Positions 1 through 8,009 of a stretch of 64,000 bases of DNA are shown one piece after another. The stretch is from the NCBI RefSeq assembly GCF_033095865.1, contig NZ_AP019365.1, positions 4,685,501 through 4,749,500 of the forward strand, read 5' to 3'. Numbering within the stretch: position 1 is the first letter of the stretch; the number at the start of each line of letters is the position of its first letter. Below the pieces are notes generated by a model. That model saw only the letters and a program-made list of their open reading frames with translations, did no database searches and was not told where the DNA came from. A program made the position numbers and the translations under genes. The stretch comes from Pseudomonas sp. KU43P (GTDB lineage Bacteria > Pseudomonadota > Gammaproteobacteria > Pseudomonadales > Pseudomonadaceae).

Positions 1-2497
1 TGCGCCTGACATGGCCGTAGTCCACGCCCTCGGGCAGAGCTGGAAGCTCACCTGTGCGCTCGCCATCGATGAACAGCACATACTCATCGGCCAGGTTGAC
101 CACTTTGCGCCGCCAGCAACGTCGCAAGGCCTCCGCCACGCGGCGCCGCCTGAGCATCTGCCGCAAGCCACGGCCCTGCTCCTGCCAGCTGTCCAGCGCC
201 GCGCGCAGGCTGGACAGCTGGGTTTGCAATTGTTGGTAGTGGTCCCAGAGGTTCACATCGCGCCCCATCAGGTCGAGCATATAGACCTCCAGCTCGGTAT
301 CCTGCAATGTCGGAAAGATCTGCTGAATACCCCGCCGGATTGCCTGACGGCTGCTCCCGGCGCGCCCACTGAGCGGGTACCCCAGGCGACCATCGGCAAA
401 GCGTCTTGGCGGACGAATGCCGGCACCCACCGGCGCCATGCCGAGCAGCGCGGCCGCCTGTTCACGATGCTCGCTGGCATGGTTGGCCTGCCAGATGCGC
501 ATCTGCTCCCCTGCTTCAGGTAACGGCGCAGTCGGACCGGTAAGTCCCAGGGCCAATCTTGCAGTGTCGGCATTGCTCGCCTCTGCCATGTGCAACCCCA
601 GACAGGCGCGATCGAGGCGGCTGTCACGCACATACCAGCGCGCCCGCTCCGCCAGGGCCAAGGGCACCCGCGCATTGTCGAGCAGGCTGTCACGCTGGGC
701 AGTACTTGCCTGTTCGAGGATTTCTGCTGCACCCCGCACGCTCAGGCCAGGGAAATCCCGCAACAGCACGGCTTGCTCCGCTGATGGCGCACCCTGCAGG
801 TTGGCAAGGTGCAGATCCAGCGCATGCGCCTGCAGCGCTGGGTTCTCGCGCAGGGCAAGGTAACGATCGCGAAGGTCGAGCAAGCGTGCCGGTGCAGGCG
901 CACCTTCCAGATGCAGACGGCGTAACTGATCCAGGCGCATCCCGGTACTCTGCAGCAACACCTCGGCGGTACCATCGGAGTCATCGGCCAGCGCGCCATC
1001 CCATTGACGCAACAGGGGGCCATGATCCCGCAGGTCATGCACGAGTGTCTCGCCTTGGGCCAGCCTCAAACGGCTCGCTCCGCGCAGCTCCGGCACCAGC
1101 TCATCGACGAATTCGATGCGTTTGAGCACCGCCTTGCCCGCCACCATCGCGCCCCCCAGCAACAGGCTCTCGGACACACCCAGCGCCACGCCGAAGGCAT
1201 GATCGAGTGCACCTTGCCTGTCACCCAGTTGCCAGTCCCGATAGCCCTCGTAGACTTCATCGGCAACTTGCACGGCAGCCACGGCGAGCATCACCTCGCC
1301 CAACACCGGGACGAACAATGCCGCCAGGTTGAGCAAGTCAAGGCCGGCACCCGCCATCGCTTGCAGGCGAAGATGGCGCTCGAGCAGGTCTTCTTGCGCG
1401 GTGGGCACCGCCAGCATGCCGGCATCGTCCAGAAGCTTGTCGATCTGACGGCTACGCAAACAGGCAAAAACCTCTGACTCGATGGCAAAGTGGCGGATAT
1501 CCAGCTCGGCCCTCTCCACGCCCAGCTGCACGCCAAGGTTGAGGTCGAAGGCTGGCCGGTCCCGTTCACGGACAAAGCGTGCAAAGTAGCGCCGGTACCC
1601 GCTGCCCCGTAAGCGCTGCACCAGGGCAGCCTGCAGGTCCTCCCAGCTGGCATGCTGGGACAAGGTTGCTAGCGGATCCTGTGGCAACCACAAGACGATG
1701 CAGCTCGGTGTGTCGGCCTGCGCCGCGTGTATCCCCAGAGCCAGCGCCCCAACAATCGGCTTGCCCAGCAGATTCAGATGATATGCAGTCACCCGCCCTG
1801 GAAGCGCTGGCACGGTGGGCGCGGCGGCGATCAGTGGAAGCAGCTGCAGGTAAGTGGCATGGCTCAGCACTCCTTTCAACGCAGCCAGGCGCACGGCGGC
1901 TTCCAGCTGCAAACGCAGATTGGTTTCCATCAGTCGCTCGATGCTTGCGCCAGCCATGCCTTTCGGGCTGCCGGGCCGATCCTTGGGCTGTAACACCTGA
2001 CCGATCAGCGTCTGATAGCGACCGCCGAGATCCAGTTGCCTGCAGCAGCGTGCGAATGACTGAAAGTCGAGCGACAGCGGTTGGCCTTGTGCATCCACCA
2101 ATATCGCCTGTCGCCGCAACATGGGTTGTGTGTCATCGGCATGGAAATTGTGCAGCGCCGCGGCCAGCAGGCTCTGCCGGGATCTGAACGTCTGGGTGGG
2201 CACTGGCAAGCGCGGCGCAGCCGTGGACAGCGCGAGCTCCTGAGTGATACGCACCTGCATGCGTCGTACATCAGGTACTTCGACTCCTATGTCGCGCAAC
2301 GCCTGATCGAGCAAGGGCATGGCGAACTGGTCGAGCGCAGGAAGGCGCGCGAAGATTCGCTTGAGCTGTTCGGCGCACTCCTGCTGTTGGCTCAGCGCCC
2401 TGTGCAACTTGCGCAAGTGTTCCGGCTGGGCTGAAGTCAGCCAAGCAGGCAGTTGACGAGCGATAAGCGCATCGACCGAGTCGGAGGGAAAAGTCAT
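1..2497 (-). CDS. DUF6543 (dermonecrotic-toxin-like) large protein, C-terminus beyond window
   Basis: An uninterrupted reverse-strand frame begins at ATG 2495-2497, with AGGAG eight bases upstream, and runs without a stop to the left edge, giving 832 visible residues. The sequence is Leu-rich and helical with little Lys. It contains the block SWEDLQAALVQRLRGSGYRR followed by YFARFVRERDRP, and a hydrophobic stretch around residues 386-415 (LLNLAALFVPVLGEVMLAV), both familiar from Pseudomonas DUF6543 proteins annotated as dermonecrotic-toxin domain proteins. In that family this N-terminal part is usually followed by leucine-rich repeats and often a NEL-type E3 ubiquitin ligase domain. The last visible residues (ELPALPEGVDYGHVR) look like the lead-in to such repeats, but the repeats and any catalytic Cys lie outside the window. 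No signal peptide is visible. It is transcribed divergently from aatJ. Family assignment is likely; effector function is inference. Confidence 0.7.
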   Translation of the reverse strand, partial: MTFPSDSVDALIARQLPAWLTSAQPEHLRKLHRALSQQQECAEQLKRIFARLPALDQFAMPLLDQALRDIGVEVPDVRRMQVRITQELALSTAAPRLPVPTQTFRSRQSLLAAALHNFHADDTQPMLRRQAILVDAQGQPLSLDFQSFARCCRQLDLGGRYQTLIGQVLQPKDRPGSPKGMAGASIERLMETNLRLQLEAAVRLAALKGVLSHATYLQLLPLIAAAPTVPALPGRVTAYHLNLLGKPIVGALALGIHAAQADTPSCIVLWLPQDPLATLSQHASWEDLQAALVQRLRGSGYRRYFARFVRERDRPAFDLNLGVQLGVERAELDIRHFAIESEVFACLRSRQIDKLLDDAGMLAVPTAQEDLLERHLRLQAMAGAGLDLLNLAALFVPVLGEVMLAVAAVQVADEVYEGYRDWQLGDRQGALDHAFGVALGVSESLLLGGAMVAGKAVLKRIEFVDELVPELRGASRLRLAQGETLVHDLRDHGPLLRQWDGALADDSDGTAEVLLQSTGMRLDQLRRLHLEGAPAPARLLDLRDRYLALRENPALQAHALDLHLANLQGAPSAEQAVLLRDFPGLSVRGAAEILEQASTAQRDSLLDNARVPLALAERARWYVRDSRLDRACLGLHMAEASNADTARLALGLTGPTAPLPEAGEQMRIWQANHASEHREQAAALLGMAPVGAGIRPPRRFADGRLGYPLSGRAGSSRQAIRRGIQQIFPTLQDTELEVYMLDLMGRDVNLWDHYQQLQTQLSSLRAALDSWQEQGRGLRQMLRRRRVAEALRRCWRRKVVNLADEYVLFIDGERTGELPALPEGVDYGHVRR

Positions 2498-2584
2498 GAC
2501 GGGCACTCCTGAGGATGGGAGGCCAGCTCAACGCAGAGCGCCAAAGCAAGGGTATTAGTTAACTGCCACTTCAACGGTCACTCA

Positions 2585-2598
2585 TTCGGATTTCCGAA
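2585..2598. promoter_or_regulatory. AauR-type inverted repeat, site 1
   Basis: TTCGG-ATTT-CCGAA is a perfect 5-4-5 inverted repeat and matches the TTCGGNNNNCCGAA consensus I recall for AauR sites in P. putida. It lies about 110 bp upstream of the sigma-54 -24 element of aatJ, a normal enhancer distance. Confidence 0.7.
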
Positions 2599-2616
2599 CG
2601 AGAGAAATGCAATTCA

Positions 2617-2630
2617 TTCGGAAGTCCGTC
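2617..2630. promoter_or_regulatory. AauR-type half-degenerate repeat, site 2
   Basis: TTCGG-AAGT-CCGTC keeps eight of ten consensus arm positions. Its centre is 32 bp (about three helical turns) from the centre of the perfect upstream site, so both could be bound on the same face of the DNA by activator dimers. Confidence 0.55.
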
Positions 2631-2705
2631 GCACTGTTCAGTTGCAAAAACATCACAATTCCTTCAGCCCTAGTATTTTCGGGGGGTTATGATCGATACC
2701 GGACC

Positions 2706-2723
2706 TTGGCACGAGTCATGCTC
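2706..2723 (+). promoter_or_regulatory. Sigma-54 (-24/-12) promoter of aatJ
   Basis: TTGGCACGAGTCATGCTC has the invariant GG (2708-2709) and GC (2720-2721) separated by exactly ten bases, as required for RpoN promoters (TTGGCACG-N4-TTGCW). Transcription would start about 12 bp downstream, leaving a leader of roughly 90 nt before the aatJ start. AauR, encoded at the end of the operon, is the matching sigma-54 activator. Confidence 0.75.
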
Positions 2724-2825
2724 TACACTTGGAAGCCGAATGCACACCGCTTCATGCTGTATTCGTTGAACGAAAGAGTCCGCCAACGGCTCCATAAAAA
2801 AAACAAACACGTCGAGGAAAATTTG

Positions 2826-3743
2826 ATGCGTATCGTTCGTCAATTGCTGGGCGCCGCCATCGCGGCTGCAGTCATCGCTTCGCCGGCCATGGCCGAGGAG
2901 CTGACCGGCACCCTGAAGAAGATCAAGGATTCGGGCACCATCACCCTGGGGCACCGCGACTCCTCCATTCCATTTTCCTACCTGGCCGGCAAGCCCGAGC
3001 CCGTGGGCTACTCGCATGACATCCAGCTGGCTGTCGTCGAGGCCCTGAAGAAGCAACTGGGTACGGACATCAAGGTCCGATACAACCTGGTCACCTCGCA
3101 AACCCGCATCCCGCTGGTGCAGAACGGCACCGTCGACCTGGAGTGCGGCTCCACCACCAACAACGTCGAGCGCCAGCAACAGGTCGGCTTCTCGGTGGGC
3201 ATCTTCGAAGTCGGTACCCGCCTGCTGACCAAGGTCAAGGACGGTCAGCCTTCCTACAAGGACTTCCCTGACCTGGCCGGCAAGAACGTGGTGACTACCG
3301 CCGGCACCACCTCCGAGCGCATCCTCAAGGCGATGAACGCCGACAAGCAGATGAAGATGAACGTGATTTCCGCCAAGGACCACGGTGAAGCCTTCAACAT
3401 GCTCGAAAGCGGCCGCGCCGTGGCCTTCATGATGGACGACGCCCTGCTCGCCGGTGAAATGGCCAAGGCCCGCAAGCCGAGCGACTGGGTCATCACCGGC
3501 ACCCCACAGTCGTACGAAATCTACGGCTGCATGGTGCGCAAGGATGATGCAGCGTTCAAGAAGGCGGTCGACGACGCCATCGTGGCCTACTTCAAGTCGG
3601 GCGAAGTCAACAAGAGCTACGACAAGTGGTTCCAGCAGCCGATTCCGCCAAAAGGCCTGAACCTGAATTTCCCGATGAGCGACGAGCTGAAAAAACTGAT
3701 CGCCGAGCCGACCGACAAGGCCGCGGACGAGAAGAAGTCCTGA
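2826..3743 (+). CDS. aatJ: Glutamate/aspartate ABC transporter, periplasmic binding protein
   Basis: Periplasmic solute-binding protein of the acidic amino-acid ABC importer (GltI/AatJ family), 305 aa. Residues 1-23 form a signal peptide ending AMA; the mature protein starts EELTGTLKKIKDSG. The family signature GHRDSSIPFSY and the DLECGSTTNN region around the ligand site are present. ATG 2826 is chosen because GAGGA lies upstream and the signal peptide begins there. The frame is open farther upstream, to an ATG at 2607, but that stretch spans the promoter. It heads aatJQMP-aauSR. A 142-bp gap with a strong stem-loop separates it from aatQ, a usual arrangement where the binding protein is made in excess over the permease. 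In P. putida this system takes up Glu and Asp. Confidence 0.93.
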   Translation: MRIVRQLLGAAIAAAVIASPAMAEELTGTLKKIKDSGTITLGHRDSSIPFSYLAGKPEPVGYSHDIQLAVVEALKKQLGTDIKVRYNLVTSQTRIPLVQNGTVDLECGSTTNNVERQQQVGFSVGIFEVGTRLLTKVKDGQPSYKDFPDLAGKNVVTTAGTTSERILKAMNADKQMKMNVISAKDHGEAFNMLESGRAVAFMMDDALLAGEMAKARKPSDWVITGTPQSYEIYGCMVRKDDAAFKKAVDDAIVAYFKSGEVNKSYDKWFQQPIPPKGLNLNFPMSDELKKLIAEPTDKAADEKKS

Positions 3744-3752
3744 TCCTCAGAT

Positions 3753-3796
3753 AGTGGCCTGGTGCGCAAGCGCACGAATCAATACTGCAGGCCACT
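3753..3796 (+). other. Stem-loop between aatJ and aatQ
   Basis: A 9-bp inverted repeat (AGTGGCCTG 3753-3761 with CAGGCCACT 3788-3796) encloses a second hairpin (GTGCGC-AA-GCGCAC, 3762-3775). It has no T-run, so it is more likely an mRNA-stabilising or processing structure than a full terminator. Confidence 0.6.
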
Positions 3797-3885
3797 CATT
3801 AGTGTCTAACCTTTCATCCGAGGGCGCATGCCGCCCTTGGATGCTCGAAGGTGCCCGTGAAACAACCGTCTGAGGGGAAATCCCG

Positions 3886-4632
3886 ATGAATTACAACTGG
3901 GACTGGGGCGTGTTCTTCAAGTCCACCGGCGTGGGCAGCGAAACCTATCTGGACTGGTACATCACCGGCCTGGGCTGGACCATCGCCATCGCCATCTCCG
4001 CCTGGATCATCGCGCTGCTGCTGGGCTCTGTGCTCGGCGTCATGCGTACCGTGCCGAACCGCCTGGTGTCGGGTATCGCCACCGCCTATGTGGAACTGTT
4101 CCGCAACGTGCCGCTGCTGGTGCAGCTGTTCATCTGGTACTTCCTGGTACCGGACCTGCTGCCCGAAGGCCTTCAGGAATGGTTCAAGCAGGACCTCAAC
4201 CCGACGACTTCGGCGTTGATCAGCGTGGTCATCTGCCTGGGTCTGTTCACCGCTGCCCGCGTCTGCGAACAGGTGCGCACCGGTATCCAGGCGCTGCCGC
4301 GGGGCCAGGAAGCCGCCGCCCGCGCCATGGGCTTCAGCCTGCCGCAGATCTACAACAACGTGCTGCTGCCACAGGCCTACCGGATCATCATTCCGCCGCT
4401 TACCTCCGAGTTCCTCAACGTGTTCAAGAACTCCTCGGTGGCATCGCTGATCGGCCTGATGGAGCTGCTGGCGCAGACCAAGCAGACTGCCGAATTCTCC
4501 GCCAACCTGTTCGAGGCGTTCACCCTGGCCACACTGATCTACTTCACCCTGAACATGGGCCTGATGCTGCTCATGCGCATGGTCGAGAAGAAAGTCGCCG
4601 TGCCTGGCCTGATTTCAGTGGGGGGCAAATAA
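3886..4632 (+). CDS. aatQ: Glutamate/aspartate ABC transporter permease (GltJ type)
   Basis: Inner-membrane permease of the HisM/GltJ family, 248 aa. Several hydrophobic spans are visible (for example WTIAIAISAWIIALLLGSVLG near residue 32). The cytoplasmic EAA loop that docks on the ATPase reads EAAARAMGFSLPQ, followed by LLPQAYR. A GAGGGGA Shine-Dalgarno sequence precedes ATG 3886. The stop is immediately followed by the ATG of aatM with no gap, so the two permease subunits are probably translationally coupled and form the heterodimeric channel fed by AatJ and powered by AatP. Confidence 0.93.
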   Translation: MNYNWDWGVFFKSTGVGSETYLDWYITGLGWTIAIAISAWIIALLLGSVLGVMRTVPNRLVSGIATAYVELFRNVPLLVQLFIWYFLVPDLLPEGLQEWFKQDLNPTTSALISVVICLGLFTAARVCEQVRTGIQALPRGQEAAARAMGFSLPQIYNNVLLPQAYRIIIPPLTSEFLNVFKNSSVASLIGLMELLAQTKQTAEFSANLFEAFTLATLIYFTLNMGLMLLMRMVEKKVAVPGLISVGGK

Positions 4633-5304
4633 ATGGACATGGATTTCAGCGAAATCATCCCGGCCCTGCCTGCCCTCTGGGAAGGCATGCTGATGACCCT
4701 CAAGCTGATGGTCATGGGCGTGGTCGGCGGTATCGTGCTGGGCACCATCCTGGCGCTGATGCGCCTGTCGTCGAGCAAGCTGCTGTCGCGGCTGGCCGGT
4801 GCCTACGTCAACTACTTCCGGTCGATCCCGCTGCTGTTGGTGATCACCTGGTTCTACCTGGCGGTTCCGTTCGTGCTGCGCTGGATCACCGGCGAGGACA
4901 CCCCGGTGGGCGCGTTCACCTCCTGCGTGGTCGCTTTCATGATGTTCGAGGCCGCGTATTTCTGCGAAATCGTGCGTGCCGGTGTGCAGTCGATCTCCAA
5001 GGGGCAGATGGGCGCCGCGCAAGCGCTGGGCATGAACTACGCGCAGACCATGCGCCTGATCATCCTGCCCCAGGCCTTCCGCAAGATGACTCCGCTGCTG
5101 CTGCAGCAGAGCATCATCCTGTTCCAGGACACCTCGCTGGTGTACACCGTGGGCCTGGTGGACTTCCTCAACTCGGCACGTTCCAACGGCGACATCATCG
5201 GGCGCTCCCATGAGTTCCTGATCTTCGCCGGGGTCGTCTACTTCCTCATCAGCTTCTCCGCTTCGTGGCTGGTCAAGCGCCTGCAAAAAAGGATCACCGT
5301 ATGA
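4633..5304 (+). CDS. aatM: Glutamate/aspartate ABC transporter permease (GltK type)
   Basis: Second permease subunit, 223 aa, of the same HisM family and partner of AatQ. It has an N-terminal membrane span ([19 protein letters not shown]) and the EAA loop [12 protein letters not shown] followed by ILPQAFRKM. It begins directly after the aatQ stop, and its own TGA overlaps the ATG of aatP (ATGA at 5301), so aatQ, aatM and aatP form one tightly coupled unit. Confidence 0.93.
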   Translation: MDMDFSEIIPALPALWEGMLMTLKLMVMGVVGGIVLGTILALMRLSSSKLLSRLAGAYVNYFRSIPLLLVITWFYLAVPFVLRWITGEDTPVGAFTSCVVAFMMFEAAYFCEIVRAGVQSISKGQMGAAQALGMNYAQTMRLIILPQAFRKMTPLLLQQSIILFQDTSLVYTVGLVDFLNSARSNGDIIGRSHEFLIFAGVVYFLISFSASWLVKRLQKRITV

Positions 5305-6035
5305 TTTCCATCAAGAACGTCAACAAGTGGTACGGCGACTTCCAGGTACTGACCGACTGCAGCACCGAGGTCCAGAAGGGTGAAGTGGTGGTGGTCTGCG
5401 GCCCGTCGGGCTCGGGCAAGTCCACCCTGATCAAGTGCGTCAACGCCCTCGAACCCTTCCAGAAGGGCGACATCGTGGTTGACGGCACCTCGATCGCCGA
5501 CCCGAAGACCAACCTGCCGAAGCTGCGCTCGCGGGTGGGCATGGTGTTCCAGCACTTCGAGCTGTTCCCGCACCTGACCATCACCGAGAACCTGACCATC
5601 GCCCAGCGCAAGGTCTTGGGCCGCAGCGAAGCGGAAGCCACCAAGAAGGGCCTGGCCCTGCTCGAGCGCGTCGGCCTCAGCGCCCATGCCAAAAAGCACC
5701 CTGGCCAACTTTCCGGTGGCCAGCAGCAGCGTGTGGCGATCGCCCGCGCGCTGGCAATGGACCCGATCGTCATGCTGTTCGACGAACCTACCTCGGCGCT
5801 GGACCCGGAAATGGTCAGCGAGGTGCTGGACGTGATGGTGCAACTGGCTCACGAAGGTATGACCATGATGTGCGTGACCCACGAAATGGGCTTTGCCCGC
5901 AAGGTCGCCAACCGGGTCATCTTCATGGACAAGGGCAGCATCATCGAAGACTGCACCAAAGAAGAGTTCTTCGGTGACCAGAGCGCTCGCGACCAACGTA
6001 CCCAGCACTTCCTCAGCAAGATCCTGCAACACTAA
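5301..6035 (+). CDS. aatP: Glutamate/aspartate ABC transporter ATP-binding protein
   Basis: Cytoplasmic ATPase of the polar amino-acid transporter family, 244 aa. All motifs are intact in order: Walker [11 protein letters not shown]-loop [12 protein letters not shown] signature LSGGQQQR, Walker [14 protein letters not shown] with catalytic Glu, and switch His in [10 protein letters not shown] 5301 overlaps the aatM stop and starts the typical [12 protein letters not shown]; an open stretch upstream is a frame extension inside aatM. It is followed after about 70 bp by aauS. Confidence 0.95.
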   Translation: MISIKNVNKWYGDFQVLTDCSTEVQKGEVVVVCGPSGSGKSTLIKCVNALEPFQKGDIVVDGTSIADPKTNLPKLRSRVGMVFQHFELFPHLTITENLTIAQRKVLGRSEAEATKKGLALLERVGLSAHAKKHPGQLSGGQQQRVAIARALAMDPIVMLFDEPTSALDPEMVSEVLDVMVQLAHEGMTMMCVTHEMGFARKVANRVIFMDKGSIIEDCTKEEFFGDQSARDQRTQHFLSKILQH

Positions 6036-6104
6036 GTCGGCCACAGTCTCCGCTGCTCCTGGCCTCCCGGGGCAGCGGATGCTGGCCGTGACAAGGCCAC
6101 TGTG

Positions 6105-8009
6105 ATGAAATGCGACCCCTCGCTTCTTCGCCCTGCCAAGCCTGCCGTGAAATCCCGCCTGATCCGTCAATTGCTGCTACCGCCCCTGGTCATCCTGCTG
6201 ATGGTCGGCCTGGGCCTGGCCGGCTTTCTGATCAGCGAGAGCAACGGTATCCGCACCCTCAGCGAAAACGGCGAACGCCAGCTGGAGCTGCACGCGCGCA
6301 CGGTGGAAAGCGAAATCAGCAAGTACACCTACCTGCCGAGCTTGCTGGAGCTGGAAGACAGCGTCTCGCAGTTGCTGACCGACCCCGACGGCGCCAACCG
6401 GCAAACCGTCAACGAATACCTTGAAGGCCTCAACCGCCGCAGCCGCAGCCGAGCGATCTTCGTGCTCGACACCAATGGCCGGGTGCAGGCCAGCAGCAAC
6501 TGGCGCGATGCCGACTCGTTCCTCGGCGAGGACCTGTCGTTCCGTGCCTATTTCCAGAACGCCGTGCGCGGTGAACCCGGGCGTTTCTACGGCATCGGCA
6601 GCACCACCGGCGAAGCCGGCTATTACCTGGCCCACGGCCTGGAAGAACATGGCAAGATCATCGGCGTGGCGGTGATCAAAGTGCGCCTGGACACCCTGGA
6701 AGAGCGCTGGCAACGGGCCCGCCTGGAAGCCTTCGTCAGCGACGAGAATGGCATCATCATCCTGTCCAGCGACCCGGCGCGGCGGCTGAAATCGGTACGC
6801 CCGCTGACCCCGCAAATCAAGGAACGCCTGGCACGCAGCCTGCAGTACTACTGGTGGCCGTTGAACGAACTGCAGCCGCTGGCCCGCGAAACCCTGGCCG
6901 ACGGTGTAGAGAAACTCACCTTCCCGGCGAACAGCGAAACGGCCCAGGGCAAGCCCCATGAGGTGGCCTATCTGGCACAGACCCGACGTCTGGTCGACAC
7001 GCCATGGCATTTCACCCTGCTCACCCCTTTGCAGGACTTGCGTCGCGAATCGATGGTGCAAGGCATCCTGGTGGCCGTGGCGTTCGCCTTGCTGGCAATT
7101 CTGGGCATCGCCTGGAACGAGCGGCGCAAGGTGATCGCCACGCGATTGGCGGCCCGCGAAGCGCTGGAAGAAGCCAACAGTCAGCTGGAGCGACGCATCG
7201 CCGATCGCACCGCCGACTTGCGTGCCAGCAACGAGCGCCTCAAGGGCCAGATCCGCGAGCGCCGTCACGCCGAACAAACATTGCGCCACGCCCAGGACGA
7301 GCTGGTGCAGGCCGGCAAGCTGGCAGCCATCGGGCAGATGTCCACCAGCATTGCCCACGAACTCAACCAGCCGCTCGCGGCGCTACGCACCTTGTCCGGC
7401 AACACCGTGCGCTTTCTCGAGCGCGGCGCACTGGAAACCGCCAGCACCAACCTGCGCACCATGAACGATCTCATCGACCGTATGGGCCGCATCACCGCCA
7501 GTCTGCGCTCCTTTGCCCGGCGCGGCGACGACCGCGGCCAGGCATCGCTGGCCAAGGCGGTCGAGGCCACCCTGCAGGTGCTGGCCAACCGCATCAGCGC
7601 CTGCCACTTGCAGTTGCACAGCCAGTTCGACGACCATCAACTGGCCATCGACCAGACGCGCCTGGAGCAGATCCTGGTCAACCTGATCGGCAATGCCCTT
7701 GATGCCATGGCTGCCCAACCGCTGCCTGAGCTGTGGCTTGAAGGCGAGCTGCAGGGCGACAAATACCGCCTGCGGGTACGCGACAATGGCCACGGCATTG
7801 ACGCCGAAGCACGCAAACACCTGTTCGAACCCTTCTTCACCACCAAACCCGGCGAACACGGCCTGGGCCTGGGCCTGACCCTGTCGGCGAGCCTTGCCGC
7901 CGCCGCCAAGGGCAGCCTGAACGTCGAGCACCCCGCCAATGGCGGTACGGCCTTCGTCCTTGCCCTGCCCCTGGTCACGCCCCCTAGCGAAACGGCAGAG
8001 CAACCATGA
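6105..8009 (+). CDS. aauS: Sensor histidine kinase for acidic amino acids
   Basis: DctB-like membrane sensor kinase, 634 aa. A transmembrane segment near residues 25-45 (LLLPPLVILLMVGLGLAGFL) is followed by a periplasmic double-Cache-type sensor region and a second span (GILVAVAFALLAILGIAW). Then come a coiled linker, an H-box (STSIAHELNQPLAAL, phospho-acceptor His about residue 418) and an HATPase domain with N-box (NLIGNALDAM), DNGHGID and GLGLGLTL. ATG 6105 is preceded by AAGG at a good distance; a GTG one codon earlier is also possible. It overlaps aauR by ATGA. In P. putida AauS/AauR are needed for Glu/Asp uptake and use; cognate ligand sensing is inferred from the family. Confidence 0.9.
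   Translation: MKCDPSLLRPAKPAVKSRLIRQLLLPPLVILLMVGLGLAGFLISESNGIRTLSENGERQLELHARTVESEISKYTYLPSLLELEDSVSQLLTDPDGANRQTVNEYLEGLNRRSRSRAIFVLDTNGRVQASSNWRDADSFLGEDLSFRAYFQNAVRGEPGRFYGIGSTTGEAGYYLAHGLEEHGKIIGVAVIKVRLDTLEERWQRARLEAFVSDENGIIILSSDPARRLKSVRPLTPQIKERLARSLQYYWWPLNELQPLARETLADGVEKLTFPANSETAQGKPHEVAYLAQTRRLVDTPWHFTLLTPLQDLRRESMVQGILVAVAFALLAILGIAWNERRKVIATRLAAREALEEANSQLERRIADRTADLRASNERLKGQIRERRHAEQTLRHAQDELVQAGKLAAIGQMSTSIAHELNQPLAALRTLSGNTVRFLERGALETASTNLRTMNDLIDRMGRITASLRSFARRGDDRGQASLAKAVEATLQVLANRISACHLQLHSQFDDHQLAIDQTRLEQILVNLIGNALDAMAAQPLPELWLEGELQGDKYRLRVRDNGHGIDAEARKHLFEPFFTTKPGEHGLGLGLTLSASLAAAAKGSLNVEHPANGGTAFVLALPLVTPPSETAEQP

Noticed and set aside
2607..2825. Upstream extension of the aatJ frame to an ATG at 2607
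   Set aside because: It covers the AauR sites and the sigma-54 promoter, and a clear signal peptide with ribosome site starts at 2826.
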